A stretch of 64,000 bases of DNA from an uncultured Aquimarina sp. GTDB taxonomy: Bacteria; Bacteroidota; Bacteroidia; Flavobacteriales; Flavobacteriaceae. The first letter of the stretch is position 1; each line of letters begins with the position of its first letter. Below, one piece after another: positions 26,336-34,952 of this stretch. A program made the translations under genes and the position numbers. The stretch lies in contig CANMLG010000005.1 of assembly GCA_947498765.1 (NCBI GenBank), forward strand, positions 1 through 64,000. The letters run 5' to 3'. The notes under the pieces were generated by a model. That model had not been told where the DNA came from, made no database searches, and saw only the letters and a list, made by a program, of their open reading frames with translations.

Positions 26336-26502
26336 CCCAAATTATGCATTAGAAAATTTATTACGTTATGAAATCACTTCAAAAACAAACACTTTGTTGC
26401 ACTTTTCAATTTAACCATAGCGGTGCTATGCTGAAATTGAGAAAGTACTTGTTTTTATTGTGCTTTAATACCTCATTGCAAAATTCTAGTGCATAATCTA
26501 GG
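26336..26502 (+). mobile_element. MITE-like element, copy 1 (internally deleted)
   Basis: 167-bp non-coding element. Ends are imperfect 19-bp inverted repeats: CCCAAATTATGCATTAGAA at the left and, read inward, CCTAGATTATGCACTAGAA at the right (16 of 19 match). It is flanked on each side by TTAAA (26331-26335 and 26503-26507), which looks like a 5-bp target duplication. A second copy lies inverted at 46547-46766; by eye the first about 115 bp differ at only four positions. Copy 1 has about 11 bp where copy 2 has about 64 bp. An internal hairpin is at 26401-26446. No transposase is encoded, so it would need one in trans. Confidence 0.85.
26401..26446. repeat. Internal hairpin of MITE copy 1
   Basis: Imperfect inverted repeat of about 21 bp (26401-26421 with 26425-26446; ACTTTTCAATTT..CCATAGC against GCTATG..AAATTGAGAAAGT). 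Conserved in copy 2. Confidence 0.8.
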
Positions 26503-26635
26503 TTAAAACATTCATTTAAACCACTCAAAAATAAATTACAACGTGTAATTAAGGTTAAAAAACATAATAACTAGTTATTATTAAATAAACTAAAATATAT
26601 TTGCCAAAATTTTAGAATACAGAACTAATAAGTAT

Positions 26636-29149
26636 ATGAGTTTGCATTTTTTGAAACACTCCCTATTATTCCAGCTTTTTTTACTTCTTGTTACCTCAAC
26701 TAATTTATTAGGCCAAGTAAAGGCTAGCGGAAAAGTTGTTGACCAAAATAATAAACCTGTCCCTTACGCTAATGTCTATTTTCCAGGGACTATTATTGGA
26801 ACGGTAACGAATGAAGATGGTAGCTTTTATTTAGAAGACGAAACCTATCATCCTTCACTTATTATTTCATTTATTGGTTATAAAACCACCACTATTGCAT
26901 TAAACAAAGGTGCTAACTATAAGTTAATTGCTAAAGTGGAAGAGGAAACTAGCTCTTTAAACACAGTGCATATTGTTACTGGAAAACAATCAAAAAAAAA
27001 CAATCCAGCTATTGATATTCTTCGAAAAATTTGGGCTCATAAACGAAAAAATGGAGTGAAACAATTTAAACAATATGCATACAATAAGTATGAAAAACTT
27101 GAATTTGATCTAAATAATATTGACAGTACCTTAATAAATAATCGCATGTTCAAGGGAATGCAGTTTATTTTTAATTATCAAGATACATCACGTATTTCGG
27201 GTAAAACCTTTTTACCTATTTTTATTAATGAGTCTGTTTCCAAAGTATATGGTGATAACCTTTTAAACAAAGAAAAAACAGAATTATTAGGAAATAAAAA
27301 TTCTGGTTTTAGCAACAACCAATCTCTTATTGCTTTTGTTAAAGATTTATATACCACCTATGATGTGTACGATAATTACATTAAGCTTTACGATAAAAGT
27401 TTTACCAGCCCCCTTTCCAGAACTGGTATAAATGTGTATAACTATGCCTTAACTGACAGTGCCTATATTGACAACAAATGGTGTTATAATATTGTGTACT
27501 ACCCACGTAGGAAAAACGAACTTACTTTTAAGGGTGATTTTTGGGTAAACGATACCACTTGGGCCATTAAGGATATCAATATGGAAGCTACTAAAAGTGC
27601 TAACATTAACTGGGTAAAAGAACTTTATATTGAACAAGAGTACGATGTATTAAACGACTCCTTATTTTTAATTACTCGAGATTATTTTCAAACAGACTTT
27701 ACACTAAACAAAAAAGAGTCATCAAGAGGACTTTACGGAAAACGAACCTCGTTATATGACTCCTATAAATTTGATGATGCTAAAGAGGAAAAATTTTATA
27801 AGAGAGAAGTCAACCCATCCACATTTGATGCATACCACCGTGACGATAATTTTTGGAAAGAAAACAGACTTGAAAGCTTGAATAAAAATGAACGCCAAGT
27901 ATATGGAATGCTTGACACCTTAAAACAAGTAAAAGCTTTTAAAAACTTATATACTATTAGCGAAATTTTAGCCAGTGGCTACATCAATTTAGGCAAAGTT
28001 GAATACGGTCCTGTTTTTTCTACTATCGGTTTTAACGACATCGAAGGTTTTCGTTTACGTTTAGGAGGCAGAACTTATACTGGTCCTAACGATTTATGGC
28101 GCTTACAAGGATATACTGCCTATGGATTTAATGACAATAAATTTAAATACAGTATTGCAGCAAAATTTCTATTGAACAAAAAGAATCGTTTAAAATTAAC
28201 CTTTGGCAATAGACGCGATGTAGAACAGCTAGGCGCTAGTTTAACAAACACTAATGATATACAAGGACGAAGTTTTGCCTCAAACACCCTTTTTGGAGTA
28301 GGCGATAATCAAACACTTACCAATATTAACTTAACTTCAATTAATTTAGAATGCGAACCTGTAAAAAACTTTGTTGTCTCACTTAACAGTTCCTACCGAA
28401 CATTAAAACCAGCAGACCCAAATTTATTTAGCTTAAGCTATTTTACAGATAATTCATTTACAAACACAAAAGAATCTATCAAACAGTTAGAGGTTGGAAC
28501 AAGAATCACTTATACTCCCAGAAAAAAAACAACTGGTTATGGAGTGGATCGCTTTAAAGTAAACAAAGGTAGTCACCCTGTTTTATTTATTGAATTCAAC
28601 AAAGGAATAAAAGGAGTTTTAGATAGTGATTTTGATTATGAAAAAGTGCAACTATTTTACAAACAACCTTTTAATATAGGCGGTTTTGGAAAGTTAAGAA
28701 GCACTATTGAATTAGGAAAAACTTTCGGAACTATACCTTTAGGTTTATTAAGCATTGTTCCTGGAAACCAATCTGTTTTTTCTATCTATAATACTTTTCC
28801 AATGCTAAATTTTTATGAATTTGCTACTGACACCTATAGCTCATTACATTTAGAACATAATTTTGGGGGACGTATTTTTTCAAGAATCCCATTACTAAAA
28901 AAACTTAATTTAAGAGAATTAGTTTCATTTAGAACCATTTCAGGTAGTATTACCGACGAAAACAGAGCCATTGACAATTCGGGCAGAAACTTACTAGCTC
29001 CTTCTTCAACCCCATATTACGAATACAGTTTAGGTATTGGTAATATATTTAAACTAATCCGTATCGATTTTAACTTTCGTGGAAATTACAAAAACAATCC
29101 CGATGCACGTAATTTTGGAATTACAGGATCCTTCGGTTTTTTCTTTTAA
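26636..29149 (+). CDS. DUF5686 outer-membrane protein with carboxypeptidase-like regulatory domain
   Basis: This 837-aa protein has a signal peptide (about 1-27, TNLLGQ), a carboxypeptidase-D-regulatory-like domain (about 29-110: KASGKVVDQNNKPVPYANVYF, IGTVTNEDGSFYLED), then the DUF5686 core (DILRKIWAHKRKNG, FKGDFWVNDTTWAI) and a C-terminal beta-barrel (about 430-837) ending GSFGFFF with a terminal aromatic. DUF5686 proteins are common outer-membrane proteins of Bacteroidota with no assigned role. It follows pdhB, a frequent arrangement in Flavobacteriaceae. Confidence 0.93.
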   Translation: MSLHFLKHSLLFQLFLLLVTSTNLLGQVKASGKVVDQNNKPVPYANVYFPGTIIGTVTNEDGSFYLEDETYHPSLIISFIGYKTTTIALNKGANYKLIAKVEEETSSLNTVHIVTGKQSKKNNPAIDILRKIWAHKRKNGVKQFKQYAYNKYEKLEFDLNNIDSTLINNRMFKGMQFIFNYQDTSRISGKTFLPIFINESVSKVYGDNLLNKEKTELLGNKNSGFSNNQSLIAFVKDLYTTYDVYDNYIKLYDKSFTSPLSRTGINVYNYALTDSAYIDNKWCYNIVYYPRRKNELTFKGDFWVNDTTWAIKDINMEATKSANINWVKELYIEQEYDVLNDSLFLITRDYFQTDFTLNKKESSRGLYGKRTSLYDSYKFDDAKEEKFYKREVNPSTFDAYHRDDNFWKENRLESLNKNERQVYGMLDTLKQVKAFKNLYTISEILASGYINLGKVEYGPVFSTIGFNDIEGFRLRLGGRTYTGPNDLWRLQGYTAYGFNDNKFKYSIAAKFLLNKKNRLKLTFGNRRDVEQLGASLTNTNDIQGRSFASNTLFGVGDNQTLTNINLTSINLECEPVKNFVVSLNSSYRTLKPADPNLFSLSYFTDNSFTNTKESIKQLEVGTRITYTPRKKTTGYGVDRFKVNKGSHPVLFIEFNKGIKGVLDSDFDYEKVQLFYKQPFNIGGFGKLRSTIELGKTFGTIPLGLLSIVPGNQSVFSIYNTFPMLNFYEFATDTYSSLHLEHNFGGRIFSRIPLLKKLNLRELVSFRTISGSITDENRAIDNSGRNLLAPSSTPYYEYSLGIGNIFKLIRIDFNFRGNYKNNPDARNFGITGSFGFFF

Positions 29150-29166
29150 CAGATAAAGTGTAATAA

Positions 29167-29203
29167 AAAAGTTCTCAACATAAAATAATAGCTGAGAACT
29201 TTT
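29167..29203. terminator. Bidirectional terminator between DUF5686 gene and ppaC
   Basis: Perfect 11-bp arms AAAAGTTCTCA / TGAGAACTTTT (29167-29177 and 29193-29203) with A and T flanks. Confidence 0.88.
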
Positions 29204-29227
29204 CTGTTTTTAGAAGCATTTTTAACC

Positions 29228-30142
29228 TTACAAAGCAGGTATAATTTGTTTTTTTCTAGATACAACTCCTGGTAACACTACCAGTTCCGATGTTGGAGCT
29301 GCTTTAAATGAATTTTCAGCAATAGTCTTTACCGATTCATTAGGCACAAAAAATGTAGCCTCTTCATTTAAAATATCAATTACAAAAAGTAAAACTTCAT
29401 CCAGTTCTTCACTTTCTTTAACCGTTTCTATTGTTCTTAAAATACTTTCTTTACGATCTAAAACTATATTAGGCGCCGTAGTTTCCAATACTGATATGCG
29501 GTATTTTTTACCATTTACTTCATACTTTTTACTATCCATTTTTATCAAATCTTCATCAGAAAAATGAGATACATCCGATTTTGCTTCAAACATTTGTATA
29601 GCATAAGCTTGCATATCAATCCCTAATTGATCTGCTAAAAATTGAGCAATCTCTCTATCTTTATCTGTTGTAGTAGGACTTCGAAACTCTAAAGTATCAG
29701 ATAGCACACATGAAAGCATTAAACCTTTGATAGCTTTAGGCATCTTTTCAATATCATCCGCAGTCATCATCGTATACATAACCGACGCACATGATGCCAA
29801 AGGTTTTATACAAATATCAATAGGTCCAGGTGTTTGTATTCCTCCAACCAATTTATGATGATCTATAATCTGAATAATCTGAGTCTTATTAATATTATCA
29901 AAAAGCTCCTTAGGGTTATTTGTATCTACAATAATCACTTTATCATCCTTTGAAACTGAACTTAATAGTTCTGGAAGATCAACCCCCCAATGTTTCAATA
30001 CAAATAAAGTTTCTGTGTTAGGAGTACCTAATACATAAGCCTCTGCTTCAACTCCTTTTTCATTTAAATACCAAGCCCACACTAAAGCTGACGCGGTAGC
30101 ATCTGTATCCGGAGATTTATGTCCGAAAATTTTAATTGACAT
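29228..30142 (-). CDS. ppaC: Manganese-dependent inorganic pyrophosphatase (family II)
   Basis: This enzyme hydrolyses pyrophosphate to drive biosynthetic reactions. The 304-aa DHH-family protein has the metal-binding GHKSPDTDATASAL (H8, D12, D14), VDTNN, the DHH motif IIDHHKLVGG, and the C-terminal DHHA2 with the SRKKQIIP motif near the end (PGVVSRKKQIIPAL). Length is normal. It is convergent with the DUF5686 gene and divergent from the SCO cluster. Confidence 0.97.
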   Translation of the reverse strand: MSIKIFGHKSPDTDATASALVWAWYLNEKGVEAEAYVLGTPNTETLFVLKHWGVDLPELLSSVSKDDKVIIVDTNNPKELFDNINKTQIIQIIDHHKLVGGIQTPGPIDICIKPLASCASVMYTMMTADDIEKMPKAIKGLMLSCVLSDTLEFRSPTTTDKDREIAQFLADQLGIDMQAYAIQMFEAKSDVSHFSDEDLIKMDSKKYEVNGKKYRISVLETTAPNIVLDRKESILRTIETVKESEELDEVLLFVIDILNEEATFFVPNESVKTIAENSFKAAPTSELVVLPGVVSRKKQIIPAL

Positions 30143-30490
30143 TATATACTGTTTACAATTTTGCTGCGAATTTATGAAACCTTTTTGATTTAACCCGAAT
30201 CATCGATTATTTCTATGGATTTAATTCCCTCAAATACAACTTAAACTGTTAAAAATTATTAAAAACAAGAACTATATTTCTATTATATTTTAGCAATTCT
30301 ATTGGATAAAGTAAGCTTTGCTTAGTACCTTTGCATTCAACTTTTAGTTAAGGATGATATTGTAAAAATTTATAAAAGCATGTTACAATTAAGCTATTAC
30401 ACTTAACAACTCTATAAAGTTAATTAAGTTTTTACCCGTTTTAGTCTAAACTTAAAAAATAATTCCACAACGTGGATTAAAGAACAATAA
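30143..30490. other. ppaC to SCO-cluster intergenic region
   Basis: 348 bp without a gene. It contains a promoter (30302-30333) that would give the SCO cluster a leader of about 150 nt. No riboswitch, tRNA or clear hairpin was recognised in that leader. Confidence 0.75.
30302..30333 (+). promoter_or_regulatory. Promoter of the SCO/DUF420 cluster
   Basis: -33 TTG (30302-30304), 21-bp spacer, -7 box TACCTTTG (30326-30333). Good match to the Bacteroidota consensus. Confidence 0.72.
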
Positions 30491-31141
30491 ATGAAAAAAA
30501 CAGTAGTATTAGGAGTTCTTTTTATTTTACCATTAGTAGCTTATTTATTTTTTGCTTCTGGGGTTAATCATTTTTCTAAACTCCCTGTTTTAGAACCTCA
30601 AATTGGGGATATCACTAATTTGGTTAAAACATCCGATAGTATTTCCTTTAAAAATCATATTAGCATTCTTGGTTTTATGGGTAATAATCTAGAAGTAACC
30701 AAAGGAAATATCTTTAATATAAATCAAAAAATATACAATTACTTCCATAATTTTTCAGATTTTCAGATGCTTATGCTTATGCCCAATGGAACGCAAAACG
30801 ATGTAGCTAAAACCATGGCAGAACTTGATGGCTTAACCGACACACACAAATGGAAGTTTATTTATGCTGAACCTTCAGAAATTAGATCATTTTTTAAAAC
30901 ATTAAATTCGCCATACGCCCTTGATGCTTATTTGCATACACCTCAAATATTTATCATTGACAAAAATGGTGCTCTGCGTGGTCGAGATGATGACGAGGAA
31001 GTGGGTAAATTATATGGCTATAATTCTGGATCAGTTTCCGAAATTAATGGAAAAATGAAAGACGATGTTAAAGTAATTTTAGCAGAATATCGCTTAGCGC
31101 TGAAGAAATATAACGATTCAAAAACTAAAATTTCGGAATAA
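30491..31141 (+). CDS. SCO-like thioredoxin-fold protein lacking metal-binding cysteines
   Basis: This 216-aa membrane-anchored protein has an N-terminal transmembrane segment (about 4-22) and a thioredoxin-like region with HISILGFMGNN, WKFIYAEPSEI and a TPQIFIIDKNGALRGRDDDEE block that corresponds to the SCO core. It has no cysteine, so the Cx3C copper or redox motif is absent. It lies 4 bp before a genuine SCO gene, so it probably works with it, possibly as a structural or partner subunit in cytochrome c oxidase assembly. That role is an inference. Confidence 0.85.
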   Translation: MKKTVVLGVLFILPLVAYLFFASGVNHFSKLPVLEPQIGDITNLVKTSDSISFKNHISILGFMGNNLEVTKGNIFNINQKIYNYFHNFSDFQMLMLMPNGTQNDVAKTMAELDGLTDTHKWKFIYAEPSEIRSFFKTLNSPYALDAYLHTPQIFIIDKNGALRGRDDDEEVGKLYGYNSGSVSEINGKMKDDVKVILAEYRLALKKYNDSKTKISE

Positions 31142-31145
31142 AAAA

Positions 31146-31874
31146 ATGAAAAAATATTCATACGTAGGCATATCATTTATTCTTCTTCTTTTCGGAATCA
31201 TTTTTGTCCCTCGAATTGTAAACCGGATTAAGGACACTCAAATTGTAAGCAATAGCCGAATGAGTGCCGATAATAAATTGACTAATGAAAAACTAAGCTA
31301 TATAATAATTAATGGCAATAAGAAGAAGATTCCTGCCTTTGCACTACAAAACCAAGATAGTTTATTAATTACTCAACATGACTATAAAGGCAAAGTAACC
31401 GTGGTTGATTTCTTTTTTGTAAGTTGCCCTACTATATGTCCAAAAATGACTAACAATTTAGTGCATTTACAAAACACTTTTAAAACTAACGACAATTTTG
31501 CTATAGCCTCCTTTACCATAAATCCAAAATACGACACTCCAACTCGACTAAAAAAATATGCAGAAGCCAACAAAGTAATCAACCCTAATTGGCATTTTTT
31601 AACCGGAGACCGAGCACAAATTTATAAATTAGCTAAAAATTCATTTAATCTATTTGCCGAACAAAACCCAAATGTTCCTGGCGGCTTTGAACATTCTGGT
31701 TATTTTGCTTTAGTAGATAAACAAGGCTATATCCGTTCACGTTATGACGCACATGGAAATCCTATTATTTATTATCGTGGCACTGTTAGTTTAAAAGAAA
31801 AAGTAGCTGATAACGGCGAAGAAGAGCAGATAAGCATCTTAACAAAAGACATTCAAAAATTACTAGAGGAATAA
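31146..31874 (+). CDS. SCO1/SenC-family copper chaperone
   Basis: SCO proteins deliver copper to the CuA centre of cytochrome c oxidase. The 242-aa protein has an N-terminal anchor (about 5-22), the copper motif C94-P-T-I-C98 in FFFVSCPTICPKM, and the third ligand H183 in GGFEHSGYFALVD. It lies in a tightly packed run with an SCO-like paralogue, DUF420 and a small cysteine protein, and overlaps the DUF420 gene by one base (TAATG). Confidence 0.95.
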   Translation: MKKYSYVGISFILLLFGIIFVPRIVNRIKDTQIVSNSRMSADNKLTNEKLSYIIINGNKKKIPAFALQNQDSLLITQHDYKGKVTVVDFFFVSCPTICPKMTNNLVHLQNTFKTNDNFAIASFTINPKYDTPTRLKKYAEANKVINPNWHFLTGDRAQIYKLAKNSFNLFAEQNPNVPGGFEHSGYFALVDKQGYIRSRYDAHGNPIIYYRGTVSLKEKVADNGEEEQISILTKDIQKLLEE

Positions 31875-32446
31875 TGACGCAGTCAACTATCGAAAAAAAG
31901 CAAAACCGTATTATTGTTACCCTATCCATTGTTATCCCATTGGCAGTAGCTGCTTTATTTACTATACGCATTCCCGGAGTAGAACGTTTAGGCTTTTTAC
32001 CTCCTATTTACGCTTCTACCAATGCCATTACTTCAATATTATTAGTTTTTGCTGTTATTCAAATAAAAAAAGGAAATCGAATAATGCATGAAAAATTAAT
32101 AAAAGCAGCCATGTTGCTTTCAGTTCTTTTTTTATTACTATATGTCGCCTACCATGCTACAGCTGATGCTACTAAATTTGGTGATACTAATTATGATGGA
32201 ATCGTTGATGCTGCAGAAAAATTAGCTATCGGTTCAACCGCATATATTTACTATTTTTTATTACTAACACACATACTGTTATCTATTGTAGTTATTCCCT
32301 TTGTATTAATTACCTACGTCCGTGCATCAAATGAAAACTTTGAACAGCATAAAAAAATAGCTAAATACACCTTCCCTTTATGGTTATATGTAGCCGCTTC
32401 GGGAGTAGTTGTATATCTTATGATTTCACCATATTATCCTGCTTAA
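31874..32446 (+). CDS. DUF420 family membrane protein
   Basis: This 190-aa inner-membrane protein has about five transmembrane helices (about 16-34, 43-61, 76-95, 121-146, 166-186) and the conserved YHATAD and HILLSIVVIP histidine segments. DUF420 proteins are encoded with cytochrome oxidase and its assembly factors (CtaM-like); a role in heme-copper oxidase maturation is inferred from context. The start overlaps the SCO stop. Confidence 0.92.
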   Translation: MTQSTIEKKQNRIIVTLSIVIPLAVAALFTIRIPGVERLGFLPPIYASTNAITSILLVFAVIQIKKGNRIMHEKLIKAAMLLSVLFLLLYVAYHATADATKFGDTNYDGIVDAAEKLAIGSTAYIYYFLLLTHILLSIVVIPFVLITYVRASNENFEQHKKIAKYTFPLWLYVAASGVVVYLMISPYYPA

Positions 32447-32661
32447 TGAAAAAAAAACACCTATATATTAACCTTTTAGTTCTTTTGCTTTTCGCGAAAA
32501 CAAACACTTGGGCACAATGTGCTATGTGTAGAGCCGTGTTAGAAAGTGAAGAAGGAAAAAAACTAGCAGAAGGTGTTAATGATGGTATTACTTTTTTAAT
32601 GGTTATTCCTTATATCCTAGTAGCTATTGTTGGCTACCAAGTTTTCAAAAAGAATAAGTAA
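32446..32661 (+). CDS. Small membrane protein with CxxC motif
   Basis: This 71-aa protein has a signal peptide (about 1-18, TNTWAQ), a CAMC motif (Q-C-A-M-C-R) immediately after it and one transmembrane helix (about 47-65). I place the start at the ATG at 32446, which overlaps the DUF420 stop; an upstream in-frame ATG would read through DUF420 coding sequence. It ends the oxidase-assembly cluster. The cysteine pair could bind heme or copper, which is a guess from context. Confidence 0.85.
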   Translation: MKKKHLYINLLVLLLFAKTNTWAQCAMCRAVLESEEGKKLAEGVNDGITFLMVIPYILVAIVGYQVFKKNK

Positions 32662-32741
32662 CTACCTTGGCAGTATGGCTTGGAATATTTTTGCCTTTGC
32701 TAGTGTTAATAAATTCTTCCTATAATTCCTTTCTAATTTTT

Positions 32742-32762
32742 TGTGTCAAATAAATTGACACA
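32742..32762. repeat. Perfect 8-bp inverted repeat
   Basis: TGTGTCAA - 5 bp - TTGACACA. No T-run follows, so it resembles an operator more than a terminator. Confidence 0.8.
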
Positions 32763-32799
32763 TCTCTCCTACAATTCAGTTATATAAATATATTTACCC

Positions 32800-32814
32800 G
32801 TGTACAGTGTACAC
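32800..32814. promoter_or_regulatory. 15-bp dyad GTGTACA-G-TGTACAC, possible operator
   Basis: Perfect inverted repeat with a single central base, 196 bp upstream of the ABC-exporter operon. It resembles a dimeric repressor site; the binding protein is unknown. Confidence 0.55.
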
Positions 32815-33010
32815 TATATAACTATACCTAATAGTACATCTCCCGACTATTAATAAAAAACTATAGTTGTAAAAAAATTAAGATATTTTTAAGAATTAAA
32901 CCACAATTAACTGTTTGATTATTAAATTATAATTCTTTTATTTGTAGTGTACTAGTTTAGTAATACACATAAAGTGATAATATTAAACAACCAACTTAAA
33001 TAATGAACTC

Positions 33011-33712
33011 ATGATTGAAATTAAAGATTTACACAAATCTTATCAAATGGGCAGCAATTCTTTACATGTTCTCAAAGGAATTGATTTTAACGTCCAAGAA
33101 GGGGAATTAGTTTCAATTATGGGTTCCTCTGGTTCTGGAAAATCTACTTTACTAAATATCATTGGCATCTTAGATGAAGCAGATAAAGGCACTTATACCT
33201 TGGATAACACCATTATTAAAAACTTAAGTGAAAAAGTAGCCGCTGAATACCGAAATAAATTTCTAGGTTTTATTTTTCAGTCTTTTAACCTTATTAATTA
33301 CAAAAATGCTATTGATAATGTAGCATTACCTCTTTATTATCAAGGTGTAAATAGAAAAGAACGCAACGAAAAAGCCCTACATTATCTTGAAAAAGTAGGT
33401 TTAGCTGATTGGGCTACTCACTTACCCAATGAACTTTCCGGAGGACAAAAACAACGAGTAGCTATTGCTCGAGCATTGGCCTCGGACCCAAAAGTTTTGT
33501 TAGCCGATGAACCCACTGGAGCCTTAGACACCAAAACTTCCTATGAAGTAATGGAACTCATTCAAAACATAAACGACGAAGGTAAAACGATACTTATTGT
33601 TACTCATGAGCCCGATATTGCTCAAATGACAAAACGAATTGTAGACCTAAAAGATGGTCTTATTATAAATGACACTTACATTGAACCTGTAATAGCAAAA
33701 GCTCATGTTTGA
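33011..33712 (+). CDS. MacB/LolD-type ABC transporter ATP-binding protein
   Basis: This 233-aa ATPase energises the FtsX-like permeases encoded next. Walker [13 protein letters not shown]-loop FIFQSFNLI, signature [15 protein letters not shown] and Walker [13 protein letters not shown] are all present. The [14 protein letters not shown] motif is typical of the macrolide-exporter/LolD group. Its 3' end overlaps the first permease by 8 bp. Confidence 0.95.
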   Translation: MIEIKDLHKSYQMGSNSLHVLKGIDFNVQEGELVSIMGSSGSGKSTLLNIIGILDEADKGTYTLDNTIIKNLSEKVAAEYRNKFLGFIFQSFNLINYKNAIDNVALPLYYQGVNRKERNEKALHYLEKVGLADWATHLPNELSGGQKQRVAIARALASDPKVLLADEPTGALDTKTSYEVMELIQNINDEGKTILIVTHEPDIAQMTKRIVDLKDGLIINDTYIEPVIAKAHV

Positions 33713-34952
33713 TATTGAACGTTGGGAGGAAATTTTTGAAGCTATATCAAAAAACAAACTTCGCACTTTTTTGACTGGACTTTCTGTAGGTTCAGGAATT
33801 TTTATACTTATCATTCTTCTGGGTATTGGAAACGGTATGAAAAACGGTATTCAAAGCAAATTTGAAGAAGATTCTGCCTCATTAATCGTATTATGGACTC
33901 AAGCAACCTCAATGGAATACAAAGGTTTAAATGCCAACCGAAATATCGATTATACACTTGACGACTTTAACTATGCTAAAAAAAGATACAAAAATCATGT
34001 TGCAGAAGCCACATTGAGATACAGAAGATGGGGGGCACTTACTACTTATAAAAAAGAAAGTGGATCATATGCAATGGTTGGAGCCATGCCAGATATGTTA
34101 GGTATTGAAAATGCATCCTTAAATGCCGGAAGATTTATATCGGAAGATGATTTAAAAAACAATGCTAAGGTTACTTGTATTGGTCACCAAATTGCGACTG
34201 ATTTATTTAAGAATTACGAAAAAGCAATTGGAGAATATATACAGGCTAATGGAATTCAATTTAAAGTCATTGGTGTGTACAGTGATCCTGGTGGCGAAAG
34301 GGATAATACCAAGCTATTTATTCCGCACACTACTATGTCCCAAATATATAACACCAAAGAAAATGTAGGACAGTTATTTTTTACCTTAACACCAGAAAGT
34401 ACCTTTGATGAGACTAATGAAAAATCTGAAAAATTTCTTTCGCAATACAAAACCTATCTTAGAAAAAAACACAACGTTCATCCCGATGATTTAAAAGCCA
34501 TTCAATCTCATAGCTCACTTGACGAGGCTAAAAAATTTATAATACTCAACCGTATGATGAGTTTATTCTTTTGGGGAATTGGAATTTTAACACTTATTGC
34601 TGGTATTGTTGGAGTAAGTAATATAATGCTTATTATAGTTAAAGAACGCACCAAAGAAATAGGTATTCGTAAAGCCTTAGGTGCGCAACCAAAATCTATA
34701 ATAGCAATGATTTTACACGAATCCATTTTTATAACGACCATTTCTGGATTTATTGGCTTGTTTTTATCATTATTACTCCTTCAATTTGCTGGACCACAAA
34801 TTAAATCTGAATTTATATTAAACCCCTCTGTCAACTTTGGGGTCGCAGTTACTACCGTTGTTTTACTAATAATTTCGGGTGCTATTGCCGGTTATTTACC
34901 TGCCAGACATGCTTCAAAAATCAAACCCATAATTGCATTAAGAGATGAATAG
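33705..34952 (+). CDS. MacB-like ABC transporter permease 1
   Basis: This 415-aa permease has an N-terminal transmembrane helix (about 20-42), a large periplasmic MacB-PCD domain (about 55-270) and three C-terminal helices of the FtsX type (about 285-400), with IGVSNIMLI-like GVSNIMLIIVKERTKEIGIRKALGA. It lacks a fused ATPase domain, so it uses the upstream ATPase. It overlaps permease 2 by 8 bp and shares clear motif similarity with it. Confidence 0.95.
   Translation: MFDIERWEEIFEAISKNKLRTFLTGLSVGSGIFILIILLGIGNGMKNGIQSKFEEDSASLIVLWTQATSMEYKGLNANRNIDYTLDDFNYAKKRYKNHVAEATLRYRRWGALTTYKKESGSYAMVGAMPDMLGIENASLNAGRFISEDDLKNNAKVTCIGHQIATDLFKNYEKAIGEYIQANGIQFKVIGVYSDPGGERDNTKLFIPHTTMSQIYNTKENVGQLFFTLTPESTFDETNEKSEKFLSQYKTYLRKKHNVHPDDLKAIQSHSSLDEAKKFIILNRMMSLFFWGIGILTLIAGIVGVSNIMLIIVKERTKEIGIRKALGAQPKSIIAMILHESIFITTISGFIGLFLSLLLLQFAGPQIKSEFILNPSVNFGVAVTTVVLLIISGAIAGYLPARHASKIKPIIALRDE

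Larger units (their letters stand above)
26174..26635. other. pdhB to DUF5686-gene intergenic region
   Basis: 462 bp with the pdhB terminator, a MITE-like element (26336-26502) and a -7-like TATATTTG (26596-26603) 33 bp before the next gene. Nothing else was recognised. Confidence 0.8.
32662..33010. other. Intergenic region before the export operon
   Basis: 349 bp without a gene between the oxidase-assembly cluster and the MacAB-like operon. It holds two perfect dyads (32742-32762 and 32800-32814). No clear terminator and no full TTG/TAnnTTTG promoter was found. Confidence 0.75.

Noticed and set aside
26334..26504. MITE copy 1 as a gene or RNA gene
   Set aside because: No reading frame of useful length is present and the inverted ends plus flanking repeats explain the structure better.
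32380..32661. Longer start for the small CxxC protein
   Set aside because: It would run over the DUF420 gene in another frame; the ATG at 32446 gives a signal peptide and a TAATG overlap.
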